Counted from the stretch's first letter, positions 51,369 through 61,750 are shown. The stretch: DNA of 64,000 nucleotides from Leptothermofonsia sichuanensis E412 (GCF_019891175.1 NZ_CP072600.1:5642001-5706000), one strand, 5' to 3'. The notes: generated from the sequence alone by a model not told the origin. Translations and numbers: made by a program.

Positions 51369-52197
51369 ATCGAACCTCAAAATGTAGATGGGGTTGAGTC
51401 AGACTGGGGCGACCGCTGGTACCCGTTGTGCCAATTACCTGTCCCTGCTTCACAACCTGTCCCACTTTGACCTGGATACTACCAAGCTGGGCATATCGGG
51501 TCTGCAAACCCTCCCGATGGTTAATCACAATCAATTGACCATACGCTCCCTGGTTTCCAGCGAAGGCAACAGTCCCATCGCCAACCGCCAGAACCTGAGT
51601 GCCAACCGGGGCGGCTAAATCAACACCACTGTGAAACCCAACTTCTCCAGTCGTTGGCTGCACCCCCCAGCCATAACTGAGCAGAATAGCAGACTGGGAG
51701 GGTTGCATCGGCAGGGGATAGCCAGCCAGGATGCGAGTGAATTGAGTCGAAGGGCTTTGACCAGGAGAGGCAACGGGCGACCAGTTTACCCCTGGGATGA
51801 AAACAACCTTAGGAGCAGACTGACAGCCATTCACCTCATACAACGCATCAGGCCGCACTCCGTATTGTTTAGCAACTTCTCGCCAGCTCTGGTTCGACCC
51901 GAGTTCGACCCGAATGCCATTAAAGGGAGGCACCAGGATTTCAGTACCAACCGGAGCTTTCCCACTTCGCAGAACCGGGTTCAGGCCCATTAAGGTGGCT
52001 GGAATCAGGTTGTATGCCCGGGCAATACTCTCCAGGGTTTCACCAGCACTCACGCGATGGCGCACCAGGCGAGAAAGGACGGGTGGAGGACAGACGGAGG
52101 GCGTTCGCTCCTGAGCGCGAGCCAGGGAAAAACCACCCCCCAGGCCGATGCCGAGGAGAGTTGTAATCAGTAAGGTAGAGTACTTTGCCAGTATCAC
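51283..52197 (-). CDS. LysM and M23 peptidase, exported
   Basis: 304 residues with a signal peptide (LITTLLGIGLGGGFSLARAQ). A LysM repeat (about 47-95, HRVSAGETLESIARAYNLIP) and a second LysM-like module (WREVAKQYGVRPDALYEVNG) bind peptidoglycan. The M23 endopeptidase domain has ligands in FHSGVDLAAPVGTQV and QPHLHFEV, with AVGDGTVAFAGNQGAYGQLI and GQVIGTTGTSGRP between. All zinc ligands are present. It probably trims cross-links during growth or separation. It is convergent with a small ORF; clpX follows on the same strand only 30 bp upstream. Confidence 0.9.
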   Translation of the reverse strand: MILAKYSTLLITTLLGIGLGGGFSLARAQERTPSVCPPPVLSRLVRHRVSAGETLESIARAYNLIPATLMGLNPVLRSGKAPVGTEILVPPFNGIRVELGSNQSWREVAKQYGVRPDALYEVNGCQSAPKVVFIPGVNWSPVASPGQSPSTQFTRILAGYPLPMQPSQSAILLSYGWGVQPTTGEVGFHSGVDLAAPVGTQVLAVGDGTVAFAGNQGAYGQLIVINHREGLQTRYAQLGSIQVKVGQVVKQGQVIGTTGTSGRPSLTQPHLHFEVRSRSSLGWVAENPETYLLQNIPRPNQATR

Positions 52198-52227
52198 TGA
52201 AAGAGAATAAAAATTTAACCCCCAGGC

Positions 52228-53571
52228 TTAAGCTGACTCAGGCTTGGGAATGGAGGATGGATGCATCAGTAATTCGGCGGTAGAACGCTTCTCCACCATT
52301 TCACGGGTAATCATGCAGCGGGTCACATCTTTGCGGGAAGGCAACTCGTACATTACATCCAGCATCAGTTCTTCCACAATGCTCCGCAGTGCCCGGGCCC
52401 CAGTCTTGCGCCGGTATGCCTCCTGAGCGATCGCTCGGACAGCATCATGCCTGAATTCAAGCAACACATTGTCCATCTTGAGCAGCTTTTGATACTGCTT
52501 CACCAGAGCATTCTTTGGTTCCGTCAGAATTGCAGTCAGGGCATCCTCATCCAGCGGATCTACCACAGCCATCACCGGCACCCGTCCGATGAACTCTGGA
52601 ATCATACCAAACTTGACCAGGTCATCCGGCTCTAAATGTTTCAGGACATCGGCTGCCCGCTTCTCTTTTGGCTGGTTTTCACCGGGCTGAATAAAGCCAA
52701 TCGACTTTTTCCCGATCCGCTGCTCAATCGCCTTATCCAATCCAACAAAGGCACCGCCGCAGATGAACAGAATGTTACTGGTGTCAATTTGAATGCAATC
52801 CTGATAGGGATGCTTGCGCCCACCCTGGGGAGGAACATTGGCAACCGTCCCCTCCAGCATCTTCAATAAAGCCTGCTGTACCCCTTCTCCAGAAACATCT
52901 CGCGTAATCGAGGGGTTCTCACTCTTACGGGCAATTTTATCAATCTCATCAATGTAAATAATCCCGCGCTGAGCCTCTTCCACGTCCAGATCAGCCACCT
53001 GGAGCAGACGCAGCAAGATATTTTCCACATCCTCGCCGACATAACCCGCTTCAGTCAGGGTGGTGGCATCAGCGACTGCAAAGGGCACATCCAGAATCTC
53101 TGCCAGGGTTTGGGCAAGTAAAGTCTTACCACAGCCAGTTGGGCCGATTAAGAGAATATTAGACTTTTGCAGTTCGACACTGTCATCGGGAGCCACCTTT
53201 CCGTTCCCTTTCGCATGGGCAAAACTGAGACGCTTGTAGTGGTTATAAACCGCAACTGAAAGAATTTTCTTGGCTTCATCCTGACCAATGACATGCTCAT
53301 CCAGGTATTTCTTAATTTCCCGTGGCTTGGGAATTTGGTTGAGGGACAGGCTGGAAGCCCTGGTTTTACGCTTTTCAGGGGATTGCTCCCGGCGGGGAAC
53401 GGGCTGGGGAGCGGCAGCACTGGAGTCAAACAGTTCCTCGTCCAGAATCTCGTTACAGAGGTCAACACATTCATCACAAATGTAGACTCCCGGTCCAGCA
53501 ATCAACTTACGGACTTGCTCCTGGGATTTGCCACAGAAGGAACATTTGAGATGGGAGTCATACTTGGACAT
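52228..53571 (-). CDS. clpX: ATP-dependent Clp protease ATP-binding subunit ClpX
   Basis: The AAA+ unfoldase that delivers substrates to ClpP. 447 residues. An N-terminal C4 zinc domain (CSFCGKSQ and CDECVDLC) recognises adaptors. The linker is charged and Arg/Ser-rich. The AAA+ module has Walker A GPTGCGKT, Walker [12 protein letters not shown], the pore loop GYVGEDV, the ClpP-docking IGF loop KKSIGFIQ, and sensor 2 region KTGARALRS. All functional elements are intact. It is third in tig-clpP-clpX, nine bases after clpP. Confidence 0.97.
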   Translation of the reverse strand: MSKYDSHLKCSFCGKSQEQVRKLIAGPGVYICDECVDLCNEILDEELFDSSAAAPQPVPRREQSPEKRKTRASSLSLNQIPKPREIKKYLDEHVIGQDEAKKILSVAVYNHYKRLSFAHAKGNGKVAPDDSVELQKSNILLIGPTGCGKTLLAQTLAEILDVPFAVADATTLTEAGYVGEDVENILLRLLQVADLDVEEAQRGIIYIDEIDKIARKSENPSITRDVSGEGVQQALLKMLEGTVANVPPQGGRKHPYQDCIQIDTSNILFICGGAFVGLDKAIEQRIGKKSIGFIQPGENQPKEKRAADVLKHLEPDDLVKFGMIPEFIGRVPVMAVVDPLDEDALTAILTEPKNALVKQYQKLLKMDNVLLEFRHDAVRAIAQEAYRRKTGARALRSIVEELMLDVMYELPSRKDVTRCMITREMVEKRSTAELLMHPSSIPKPESA

Positions 53572-53580
53572 ATCTGCCTC

Positions 53581-54288
53581 TCACTTAACTGCAACGATGG
53601 TTTCTCCCGCTTTCGGGAGGTTTTGCCGGGAAATGACCTGGTCAATCAAACCGTAGTCTCTGGCTTCGTTGGCGGACATGAAAAAGTCGCGATCCGTGTC
53701 AATTTCTACCTTCTCCAGGGGTTGCCCCGTATGGAGAGACAGCAGTTCATTCAACTTGCGCTTATGATAAAGGATTTCTCTGGCTTGAATCTCAATATCA
53801 ACCGCCTGACCCTGGGCACCCCCTAAAGGTTGATGAATCATAATCCGGGAATTGGGCAGTGACATCCGTTTTCCAGCGGTACCAGCCGCCAGTAAAAAAG
53901 CACCCATGCTGGCGGCCAATCCGTAGCAAATCGTAACGACGTTAGGGCGCACCTGCTGCATTGTGTCGTAAATTGCCATACCTGCTGTGACCGAGCCGCC
54001 AGGAGAATTGATATATAACTGAATATCTTTTTCCGGATCCTCAGCGTCCAGAAACAGGAGTTGAGCCACAAGAGAATCGGCAACATTGTCATCGATGGGG
54101 GTACCCAGGAAGATGATGCGCTCACGCAGGAGACGGGAATAGATGTCAAAGGCACGCTCACCCCGACCTGATTGCTCAACTACCATCGGTACGACATTGC
54201 TGGGATCAAACGAGAGGACATCCAGCGAGAGGACATCCAGAGAGTTGAGGCTGTGGATTGAATGATTGGCAGATCGGGAAATAACCAT
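53581..54288 (-). CDS. clpP: ATP-dependent Clp protease proteolytic subunit ClpP
   Basis: A Ser protease forming the heptameric chamber. 235 residues. Catalytic Ser in [15 protein letters not shown], His in [13 protein letters not shown], Asp in the [15 protein letters not shown] stretch. [20 protein letters not shown] and [20 protein letters not shown] are typical. The N-terminal 35 residues before VVPMVVEQ are unusual: [12 protein letters not shown] arises from a 15-bp tandem repeat (about 54213-54243). An alternative start at the Met in VVPMVVEQ (54186) would remove this. This is the paralogue co-transcribed with tig and clpX. Confidence 0.96.
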   Translation of the reverse strand: MVISRSANHSIHSLNSLDVLSLDVLSFDPSNVVPMVVEQSGRGERAFDIYSRLLRERIIFLGTPIDDNVADSLVAQLLFLDAEDPEKDIQLYINSPGGSVTAGMAIYDTMQQVRPNVVTICYGLAASMGAFLLAAGTAGKRMSLPNSRIMIHQPLGGAQGQAVDIEIQAREILYHKRKLNELLSLHTGQPLEKVEIDTDRDFFMSANEARDYGLIDQVISRQNLPKAGETIVAVK

Positions 54289-54525
54289 AATTCAAACGTT
54301 CTTTGTGGTCTTCAAATCGCTGATGACGGATGCATTGATCGTAGCAACGATTTTCCAAGGGAAGGGATGTACTGGAAATTTCACAATGTCTGGAAGTTTC
54401 AGGTAGTCTTATCCAAGATTATGCCTTAACAACTCTGGGTCTTGGGAGAATCCCAGCAAAATGCTCTGGTTATTCTAGCCTGGGTGTTTCTGGGTGTAAC
54501 ACTTCTTACGGAAAGATTTTAAGGA

Positions 54526-56298
54526 TTACTCGCCCCCGGACGCCTTGGATTTGGCTCTGGTAGATTTGCGCCTGGGTGCAGGCTCCTCCCCTGAAGGAGA
54601 TTCTGCCGCAGGATTGGTTTCGTCCCCGGTTCCACTGGCTTTTTTAGTGGTTTTCTTAGGTTTGGGGGGTGGGGCTTCAGCCAGTTCCTTCGTTGGTTCC
54701 GGTTCTAGTGACTTGACCGGAGCATCTGTAACCGTTGCTTTTGGGGAAACGCCAGCAGTAGTTTCAGTTTCATCCGCAGGTTTTGCAGCCTCAGATTCCA
54801 GGGTTTCAGGGGTCTCTGTCGCCGCCACGTCGATAACGGCGGTTTCTGGGGAAACGGCGATGGTCGTTTCCGTTTTGTCGGTGGCATCTGAAGCTCCAGT
54901 GGATTCCAGGGCTTCAGATGCCAGCGTTTCAGATGCCAGCCCGCCGGTTTCAGTGTCTTCTGCCGGAGTCAGCGTTCCCTCTGGAACCAGTTCAACAGTG
55001 GAGTGTTGGAGCAACCAGTCCACAATTTTTTCTCGTAACAAATCCTCAGAAACGACGTTCCTCAGGCGATCGCGATCAACATTCCGTCTGTCGTCTCCCA
55101 ACTCTGCCAAAATTTCTTCTACTTTGCGGGTCACTTCTTCAGGCTCAACCGTAATCTCTTCCCGTTTGGCAATTTCCCCTAATGCCAGGGTGCGCTTGAG
55201 GCGGTTGATCGCATCCGGGCGCGATCGCTCCTTCAGCAGGGGAATGGTTTCCTCTGTAAAGAGCTGGCGGATGTCCAGACCCTGATTCTGGAGCTGAATC
55301 GCCGTCTGATTGATCATGTAATTCAGTTCCCGATCAATCAGGGTTTCTGGTAGATCGACTTCTACCTGTTTGAGCAACTCATTCAGAATCGCCTGCTCTT
55401 TATTGGCTGCCGTTTTTTCATCGGCCTCTTCCTGGTAGCGCTTTTCCAGGGATGCCCGCAGTTCTGCCAGGGTTTCGTATTCGCTCACTTCCTGGGCAAA
55501 ATCGTCATCCAGATCGGGCAGTTCCTTTTCCTTCAGCTCCTTCAGGGTAATGGTAAACTTCACCTTCCGCCCGGCTAAGGTTTCCTGGGGGTAGTCCGCT
55601 GGAAAGTCCAGAGTAATATCCTTCGTTTCACCCAGAGCCATGCCCACGATCCCCTCGACAAAGCCCGGAATAAATTTACTTTCGTCCAGTTCAACCTTAA
55701 AATCCTCTGCCTCACCACCCGGAAACTCCTCCGGTGCAGCCGCCGGATCATCGCTGATCAAAACCCCTTTGTAATCCACAACGCCCACATCTTTCAGTTG
55801 GGCAGGGCGACCTTCTACCGGAATCAGGGTTGCCACCTGCTCCCGATATTGCTCCAGTACCCGGTCAACTCGTTCAGGATCAGGCTTAATTTCCTCTGCC
55901 TGAATCTGCAAACCCTGATATTGACCAATTGTCACCTCCGGCTCAACATCGACGGATGCTGAAAACGTCAGGGGGGAACCGGGTTCGTACTGGGTGACCA
56001 GTTCCTCAAAGGAGGAGCGGAGCTGGAAATTACCCAGAGCATCAATTTTTTCCTGATTCAGCGCACTTTTCAGGCTGTCATCAATCAGATCTTCCAGGGC
56101 TGCGGCTTTAAGCTGCAAGGCACCAAAGCGTTGAATCAACACCTGCCGGGGCACCTTGCCTTTGCGAAACCCAGGAATGTTGGCTGTACGGGTATATTTC
56201 TGAATGACCTTCTCATACGCCTGCCTGGTCATTTCAGACGTGATTTCTATTTCTAAGCCAATCTGGCTGGCGGGAAGTCTTTCCTGGGTTACTTTCAT
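54526..56298 (-). CDS. tig: trigger factor with extended C-terminal tail
   Basis: A ribosome-associated chaperone and peptidyl-prolyl isomerase meeting nascent chains. The ribosome-docking segment PGFRKGKVPRQV is near residue 44. The PPIase (FKBP-like) domain is about 160-260 (VVDYKGVLISDDP, GFVEGIVGMALGETKDITLD). The C-terminal chaperone arms reach about residue 440. The remaining 145 residues are low-complexity: Ala/Thr/Glu-rich with repeated TETPETLESEA-like units, then a Lys/Pro/Arg-rich basic end (PPPKPKKTTKKASG, RRKSTRAKSKASGGE). Common trigger factors end near 430-470, so this tail is unusual. First gene of tig-clpP-clpX, with a 237-bp gap before clpP. Confidence 0.95.
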   Translation of the reverse strand: MKVTQERLPASQIGLEIEITSEMTRQAYEKVIQKYTRTANIPGFRKGKVPRQVLIQRFGALQLKAAALEDLIDDSLKSALNQEKIDALGNFQLRSSFEELVTQYEPGSPLTFSASVDVEPEVTIGQYQGLQIQAEEIKPDPERVDRVLEQYREQVATLIPVEGRPAQLKDVGVVDYKGVLISDDPAAAPEEFPGGEAEDFKVELDESKFIPGFVEGIVGMALGETKDITLDFPADYPQETLAGRKVKFTITLKELKEKELPDLDDDFAQEVSEYETLAELRASLEKRYQEEADEKTAANKEQAILNELLKQVEVDLPETLIDRELNYMINQTAIQLQNQGLDIRQLFTEETIPLLKERSRPDAINRLKRTLALGEIAKREEITVEPEEVTRKVEEILAELGDDRRNVDRDRLRNVVSEDLLREKIVDWLLQHSTVELVPEGTLTPAEDTETGGLASETLASEALESTGASDATDKTETTIAVSPETAVIDVAATETPETLESEAAKPADETETTAGVSPKATVTDAPVKSLEPEPTKELAEAPPPKPKKTTKKASGTGDETNPAAESPSGEEPAPRRKSTRAKSKASGGE

Positions 56299-56461
56299 CG
56301 TGATAGTTGCTTCAGACTGAATAGGCGCATCGCTGCAATTAGTAATGGTAACTGATTCTGAAGAAGGGTTACCGGGTTGGAGGGGGGAATCTTAAAGATT
56401 GGCTGTCTCCAAAATCCGCTAGAATTTGGGAATTCGTTTATTTTCCAAGGATCACTTCGGT

Positions 56462-57508
56462 TTGGCTGAATCCTATCGAGTCGCCATTTTGGGGGCGACG
56501 GGTGCTGTTGGTACAGAGTTGTTGGAACTGCTAGAGCAGCGGAAATTTCCCCTGGCAAGCTTGAAGCTGCTGGCATCAGCGCGATCGGCAGGGCGCACCC
56601 TGTCCTTTCAGGGAGAGTCACTTCCGGTTGAAGCCCTGGATGAAAAAGCTTTTGATGATATTGATATTGTGCTGGCATCTGCCGGAGGCTCAACTTCCAG
56701 GGAATGGGCACCTAAAGCCGTCGCGGCTGGAGCGGTGGTGATTGACAATTCCAGCGCTTTTCGGATGGAGCCAGCGGTTCCCCTGGTGGTACCAGAGGTA
56801 AATCCTCAGGCTGCCAGTTCCCACCAGGGCATCATTGCCAACCCCAATTGCACCACTATCCTGATGGCGGTAGCCATTTATCCCCTGCATCAGGTACAGC
56901 CGATCCGGCGGGTCGTGGCAGCGACCTATCAATCCGCCAGTGGAGCCGGGGCACGGGCAATGGAAGAAGTCAAAGTGCAGGCGCAGGCAATTTTGAATGG
57001 TCAGGAGCCTGTGACAGAATTATTTCCTTACCCGCTGGCGTTCAATCTGTTCCCCCATAACACGAAGCTGAACCCGCAGGGTTATTGCGAGGAAGAGATG
57101 AAAATGGTGAACGAAACTCGCAAGATTTTTAGTGCACCAAATTTAAGAGTTACGGCCACGTGTGTTCGGGTTCCCGTACTGAGGGCACACTCGGAAGCGA
57201 TTAATCTGGAATTCGACCAGCCTTTTGGGGCGGCCAGGGCAAAGGAAATTCTGAGTCAGGCTCCGGGGGTTAAGGTGGTGGAAGACTGGCAGGCCAATTA
57301 TTTTCCGATGCCGATTGATGCCAGTGGCCAGGATGATGTCCTGGTTGGTCGTATCCGCCAGGATATTTCCCATCCCTATGGACTGGAACTCTGGCTCTGT
57401 GGCGATCAGATCCGTAAAGGTGCTGCCCTGAACGCTATTCAAATTGCGGAATTACTGGTAAGTAACAATTGGGTCAAGCCTCTGGTGCCAGCGGAGACAC
57501 AGGTATAG
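56462..57508 (+). CDS. asd: aspartate-semialdehyde dehydrogenase
   Basis: Asd reduces aspartyl phosphate with NADPH to aspartate semialdehyde, the branch point to lysine/diaminopimelate, threonine and methionine. The Rossmann motif VAILGATGAVGTELL is at the N-terminus. The active Cys is in ANPNCTTILMAV near residue 131, and the catalytic His in CVRVPVLRAHSEA. DNSSAFRMEPAVPLVVPEVN is typical. TTG 56462 (AAGGA upstream) gives the common start AESYRVAIL; TTG 56426 would add 12 residues. First gene of asd-dapA-rnj. It is divergent from tig. Confidence 0.95.
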   Translation: MAESYRVAILGATGAVGTELLELLEQRKFPLASLKLLASARSAGRTLSFQGESLPVEALDEKAFDDIDIVLASAGGSTSREWAPKAVAAGAVVIDNSSAFRMEPAVPLVVPEVNPQAASSHQGIIANPNCTTILMAVAIYPLHQVQPIRRVVAATYQSASGAGARAMEEVKVQAQAILNGQEPVTELFPYPLAFNLFPHNTKLNPQGYCEEEMKMVNETRKIFSAPNLRVTATCVRVPVLRAHSEAINLEFDQPFGAARAKEILSQAPGVKVVEDWQANYFPMPIDASGQDDVLVGRIRQDISHPYGLELWLCGDQIRKGAALNAIQIAELLVSNNWVKPLVPAETQV

Positions 57509-57678
57509 GGTATCGGGAATGGGTAACGGAGGCGGAGAGGGGGGAAAGGATGGACAGTTGGCCGATTCCGGAGGGCAGGCTTCAATGCATCACAACTCCC
57601 TATAATCCATACTCGGTACCCGATCCCAACAAACATCAATCTAAATCTTAAGTATCTCAGAGACAAAAATTCTGAACG

Positions 57679-58581
57679 ATGGAGCCTGAAATTGGTGTGG
57701 TGAATTTTGGAAGAGTGATAACGGCAATGATCACGCCATTCAGTGAAGATGGCCGTGTGGATTATGGGATTGCCGAGAAACTGGCAGCCCATCTGGTCGA
57801 TCACGGTTCAGATGGGCTGGTTGTCTGTGGTACTACGGGTGAATCGCCAACGCTGACCTGGGAAGAGGAGTATGAACTGTTTCGGGTGGTGCAGCAGGCG
57901 GTTTCAGGTAAAGCAAAGGTCATCGCTGGAACCGGATCAAACTCGACTCGAGAGGCGATCGCAGCTACCCAAAAAGCCGCTAAACTGGGGGTAGATGGTT
58001 CTTTACAAGTGGTTCCTTACTACAACAAGCCGCCCCAGGAAGGGCTTTATCAGCACTTTAAGGCGATCGCAGAGTCTACTCCTGAATTGCCTATCATGCT
58101 GTATAACATTCCAGGGCGCACTGGTCAGGGTCTACAACTGGAGACAATTATCCGTCTGGCTGAACTTCCGAACATTGTGTCGATTAAGGAAGCTAGTGGT
58201 AGCCTTGATCAGGCCAGCGAGATTCGCCGAGCCACACCGCCCAATTTTTCGATCTACTCTGGAGATGACTCCCTGACTATGCCTCTGTTAGCCGTAGGTG
58301 GAGCAGGGGTTGTGAGTGTCGCCAGCCACTTGGTTGGTTCTCAACTTCAGCAGATGATTCAGGCATTTGAAGCAGGGCAGGTTCAGGCGGCTATTCAAAC
58401 CCATCTTCGGCTATTTCCCTTGTTCAAAGCATTGTTTCTGACCACAAACCCAATTCCCATAAAGGCTGCACTCAGGCTCCAAGGTTGGCGGGTCGGTAAT
58501 CCCCGTCTCCCCCTGGTTGACATTCCGACTGATTTAAGCGCAAAGTTAAAGTCTGTGATGGTTGATCTGTCGCTACTCTAG
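57679..58581 (+). CDS. dapA: 4-hydroxy-tetrahydrodipicolinate synthase
   Basis: DapA condenses pyruvate with aspartate semialdehyde, the product of the preceding gene, opening lysine/DAP synthesis. The TIM-barrel signature [20 protein letters not shown], the proton-relay Tyr in [14 protein letters not shown], and the Schiff-base Lys in [12 protein letters not shown] are present. [14 protein letters not shown] is also conserved. 300 residues from ATG 57679 is the family norm. It lies 170 bp after asd and 131 bp before rnj, all on the plus strand. Confidence 0.97.
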   Translation: MEPEIGVVNFGRVITAMITPFSEDGRVDYGIAEKLAAHLVDHGSDGLVVCGTTGESPTLTWEEEYELFRVVQQAVSGKAKVIAGTGSNSTREAIAATQKAAKLGVDGSLQVVPYYNKPPQEGLYQHFKAIAESTPELPIMLYNIPGRTGQGLQLETIIRLAELPNIVSIKEASGSLDQASEIRRATPPNFSIYSGDDSLTMPLLAVGGAGVVSVASHLVGSQLQQMIQAFEAGQVQAAIQTHLRLFPLFKALFLTTNPIPIKAALRLQGWRVGNPRLPLVDIPTDLSAKLKSVMVDLSLL

Positions 58582-58712
58582 AGCCATCCTTTATCAAGCT
58601 TTCTTGACAACTGAATAAACGACGTATTTGTTTTTCTATACCCGTCTCTGGGGATGGGATAGAGAGCATCTCAGCGCATTTAACTCTTTCTACACGTTCG
58701 CGAAGGATCCCA

Positions 58713-60476
58713 ATGACCCAAACCAAATCTTCTCCTGTGCTCAAAATTATTCCCCTGGGTGGATTACATGAAATTGGCAAAAATACTTGTGTCTTTGAAA
58801 TAAATGGCGAAATTCTATTGCTGGACGCTGGTTTAGCCTTTCCCACCGATGGGATGCATGGAGTCAATATTGTTTTGCCCGACACGACATACCTGCGGGA
58901 GAACCGCCACAAAATTAAGGGCATGATTGTGACGCATGGCCATGAAGATCACATTGGCGGGATTCCCTTTCACCTAAAGCAATTTGAAATTCCGGTCATC
59001 TATGGACCCCGGTTAGCCATGGCCTTGTTAACCGAAAAGTTGAAGGAAGCAGGTGTGTTCAACCGCACTGAACTGCGGACAGTCGGTCCTCGTGAAATTG
59101 TGCGGGTTGGCAATTCCTTCTTTGTAGAGTTCATCCGCAATACCCACTCGATCGCGGATAGTTTTACCGTTGCCATTCGTACCCCTGTAGGCGTGATAAT
59201 CCATACTGGAGACTTTAAGATTGACCACACTCCAGTGGATGGCGAGTTCTTCGATTTTCAACGGCTGGCAGAGTATGGTGAAAAGGGGGTCCACTGCCTG
59301 ATCAGTGACTCAACCAATTCTGAGGTCCCCGGATCGACCCCTTCCGAGCGATCGGTTTATCCCAACCTTGATCGCGTTTTTGGTCAGGCAAACGGACGAC
59401 TCCTGGTCACGACCTTTGCATCCTCTGTCCACCGGATTAATATAATCCTTGAGCTGGCAAAGAAGCATGGTCGGGTGGTCACGGTTGTGGGGCGCTCCAT
59501 GCTCAATGTAATTGCCCATGCCCGCACGCTGGGCTACATCAAATGCGAAGACGACCTGCTGCAACCGCTGCATGTGATCCAGAAGCTACCTGATGAGAAT
59601 ATCCTGATCCTGACCACGGGGTCTCAGGGGGAGCCAATGTCAGCCCTGACCCGGATCGCCAATGGTTCCCATCCCAAAATCAAAATTCAGCCAGGGGATA
59701 CGGTGGTATTCTCGGCAAACCCCATTCCTGGTAACACCATTGCGGTGGTCAATACAATTGACAAGTTAATGATGAAGGGGGCAAAGGTCATCTACGGGCG
59801 GGATCAGGGGATCCATGTCTCCGGTCATGGCTGCCAGGAGGATCAGAAGCTAATGATTGGGCTGACCCGTCCCAAATTCTTTTTGCCGGTTCATGGAGAA
59901 CACCGGATGCTGGTAAAACACAGCCAGACCGCTCAGAGTATGGGCATTCCAGCCGAAAATATGGTGATTATTGACAATGGCAATGTGGTTGAATTGAGTG
60001 AAACGTCCATCCGGATTGCGGGCAAGGTGCCCGCGGGGCTGGAACTGGTGGATGCTTCCCGATCTGGTGTAGTGAATGATAGTGTGCTGCGAGAGCGTCA
60101 GAAGCTGGCAGAGGATGGCATTGTCACCGTAGCGGCAACCCTGGATTGGGAAGGGCAGTTGGTGGCAGCACCGGAAGTTCACCTGCGTGGAGTCGTGACT
60201 TCTATTTCACGAACTGAATTGCAACAACGGGTGCGAGAAACGATTGAACTGGCGATTCGCGATCGCTGGACAGAATTTGCCCGTCCCCTGGGTGACAACG
60301 GTAAGCTGGAGATTGACCGGGTTGGGTTGCAAACCCAGATTGAGCGGGAACTGGTCAGAATGTTGCGGCGAGAACTGCAAAGCAATTCTCTTCTGGTCTT
60401 CCTGTTGCAGTTATCGGAGGAACCTATGGTCAAAGTGTCTGTCCGGGAACGGAGGGTGGAGGCGATCGCATCCTAG
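58713..60476 (+). CDS. rnj: ribonuclease J
   Basis: A metallo-beta-lactamase/beta-CASP nuclease with 5'-3' exonuclease and endonuclease activity, central to mRNA turnover in cyanobacteria beside RNase E. Zn ligands are in VTHGHEDHIGGIP near residue 73, then RNTHSIADS and HTGDFKIDHTP. Beta-CASP motifs are VVGRSMLNVI, LILTTGSQGEP, and the final VHGEHRML. The C-terminal domain (REMIELAIRD-like, ERELVRMLRRELQSNSLLVF) supports dimers. 587 residues. Its TAG stop is formed by a TA target plus the first base of a MITE (60476-60567). Confidence 0.96.
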   Translation: MTQTKSSPVLKIIPLGGLHEIGKNTCVFEINGEILLLDAGLAFPTDGMHGVNIVLPDTTYLRENRHKIKGMIVTHGHEDHIGGIPFHLKQFEIPVIYGPRLAMALLTEKLKEAGVFNRTELRTVGPREIVRVGNSFFVEFIRNTHSIADSFTVAIRTPVGVIIHTGDFKIDHTPVDGEFFDFQRLAEYGEKGVHCLISDSTNSEVPGSTPSERSVYPNLDRVFGQANGRLLVTTFASSVHRINIILELAKKHGRVVTVVGRSMLNVIAHARTLGYIKCEDDLLQPLHVIQKLPDENILILTTGSQGEPMSALTRIANGSHPKIKIQPGDTVVFSANPIPGNTIAVVNTIDKLMMKGAKVIYGRDQGIHVSGHGCQEDQKLMIGLTRPKFFLPVHGEHRMLVKHSQTAQSMGIPAENMVIIDNGNVVELSETSIRIAGKVPAGLELVDASRSGVVNDSVLRERQKLAEDGIVTVAATLDWEGQLVAAPEVHLRGVVTSISRTELQQRVRETIELAIRDRWTEFARPLGDNGKLEIDRVGLQTQIERELVRMLRRELQSNSLLVFLLQLSEEPMVKVSVRERRVEAIAS

Positions 60477-60567
60477 GGGTTTGTCAGACTTGAATGTGTG
60501 AGTCTGGGATAGAGAAGGGGTAATTATTTTGAGGTTTTCAGCCCACAAAATAATTTCGACAGACCAC
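60476..60567. mobile_element. MITE, TA-flanked, abutting rnj stop codon
   Basis: 92 bp between TA dinucleotides (60474-60475 and 60568-60569). The ends are GGGGTTTGTCA and TCGACAGACCAC. The interior (GTGTGAGTCTGGGATAG, TAATTATTTTGAGGTTTTCA, GCCCACAAAATAAT) matches the 26806 copy closely. Its first base completes the TAG stop of rnj. Confidence 0.8.
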
Positions 60568-60643
60568 TACTACCCACTCCTTCCATATTTCTTCCAAGTT
60601 CCTTCACACCAGACTTTGAGGAAGTGGTGTTATTGTGGTTCCA

Positions 60644-61663
60644 ATGAGTAACTTGCAATGGTGCTATCAAGTTCTGGAATTAAAGCCTGGTGCGTCTCTT
60701 GAGGAGGTGAACCAGGCTTACAAGGATTTGGTGTTTATCTGGCATCCCGATCGCATTCCCAAAGATAATCCTCGTTTGCTGGAAAAAGCGCAGGAAAAGC
60801 TGAAGGATTTGAATTACGCCCGCGATCATCTACGTGCTCATTGCGCCAATAACCCTTCACAGAACGGGCACCCTTCCCGCCGCAGCCACCCCTACAAGCC
60901 CTATCCCCGCCCCCACGACTTCTATCAATCTTCCAATTATCAATCCTCCAATCATAATCGTCAGGCGGCGAATTATCAGTCATCAAACCATCAGTCTTCC
61001 AACTCCCAATCTCCCAACTATCAGTCATCAAACCATCAGCCATCAAACCGTCAGTCTTCGAACTCTCAGCCTTCCAATCACCAATCCTCCAGTTCCCAAT
61101 CCTCTAATCGTCAGTCATCAACCTATCAACCCTCCAGCCAATCCCATCGGTCATCCTATTCCAGCCATCAAACTGAGCCAATTCGTAACCCTTATCACCA
61201 GACCTATGCTCAGGCTCAAACCCAGACCCATTACGAAAAAACACCAGATTTCCAGGCAAAATCTGTCCATGCTTCACCGTCTCAGCGTGCCAGCCAGCAT
61301 CCTGATTTAAGTGGGGCTGATTTGAGTAGCGCCAATCTGGCTGAAAAAGATCTTTCGGGCAGAAATCTGAGTGGTGCCAACTTAAGTAATGCCAATCTCA
61401 GTGATGCCTTTCTGCATCACGTCAACCTGAGCGGGGCGAATTTACAGCGGGCAAATCTGTTCCGGGCAAATTTGCTGCAAGCAAACCTGCGTCAGGCAAA
61501 TTTGCGGGATTGTAATTTGATTGGAGCCGACCTCAGCGGTGCTGACCTCAGTGGAGCCGACCTCAGCGGTGCTCAAATTGGCTATCCAAACCGGGTCATG
61601 GTCAAGCTGACCGGAGCCATCCTGTCCGGTACGATTATGCCGGATGGTACGGTGCACGAATAA
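60644..61663 (+). CDS. J-domain, QSSN-repeat linker, pentapeptide-repeat fusion
   Basis: 339 residues from ATG 60644 (GTG 60635 in frame). Residues 1-65 are a DnaJ domain with the HPD motif in FIWHPDRIPKDNP, so it should stimulate a DnaK ATPase. Residues about 90-175 are a disordered linker of repeated QSSN/QPSN/HQSS units (TCAAACCATCAG-like DNA repeats). Residues about 220-330 are a pentapeptide-repeat right-handed helix: LSGADLSSANLAEKDLSGRN and LQRANLFRANLLQANLRQAN. The combination suggests a chaperone adaptor that presents a beta-helix; the linker is probably flexible. Function unknown. Confidence 0.85.
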   Translation: MSNLQWCYQVLELKPGASLEEVNQAYKDLVFIWHPDRIPKDNPRLLEKAQEKLKDLNYARDHLRAHCANNPSQNGHPSRRSHPYKPYPRPHDFYQSSNYQSSNHNRQAANYQSSNHQSSNSQSPNYQSSNHQPSNRQSSNSQPSNHQSSSSQSSNRQSSTYQPSSQSHRSSYSSHQTEPIRNPYHQTYAQAQTQTHYEKTPDFQAKSVHASPSQRASQHPDLSGADLSSANLAEKDLSGRNLSGANLSNANLSDAFLHHVNLSGANLQRANLFRANLLQANLRQANLRDCNLIGADLSGADLSGADLSGAQIGYPNRVMVKLTGAILSGTIMPDGTVHE

Positions 61664-61750
61664 GGTGAAGGAGTAGAGCGGCAGAGAATTTAATTCAACC
61701 TGACTCAAGATATAGTACAATTGCACTAATCTTTTGTGAGAGGTGCTCCT

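Noticed and set aside
54545-55285. A 246-codon Ser/Val-rich plus-strand frame.
   Set aside because: Antisense of the trigger factor tail; composition follows from the repeat bias of the real gene.
60735-61046. Minus-strand frame with repeated short units opposite the DnaJ fusion.
   Set aside because: Shadow of the QSSN linker repeats; no family features.
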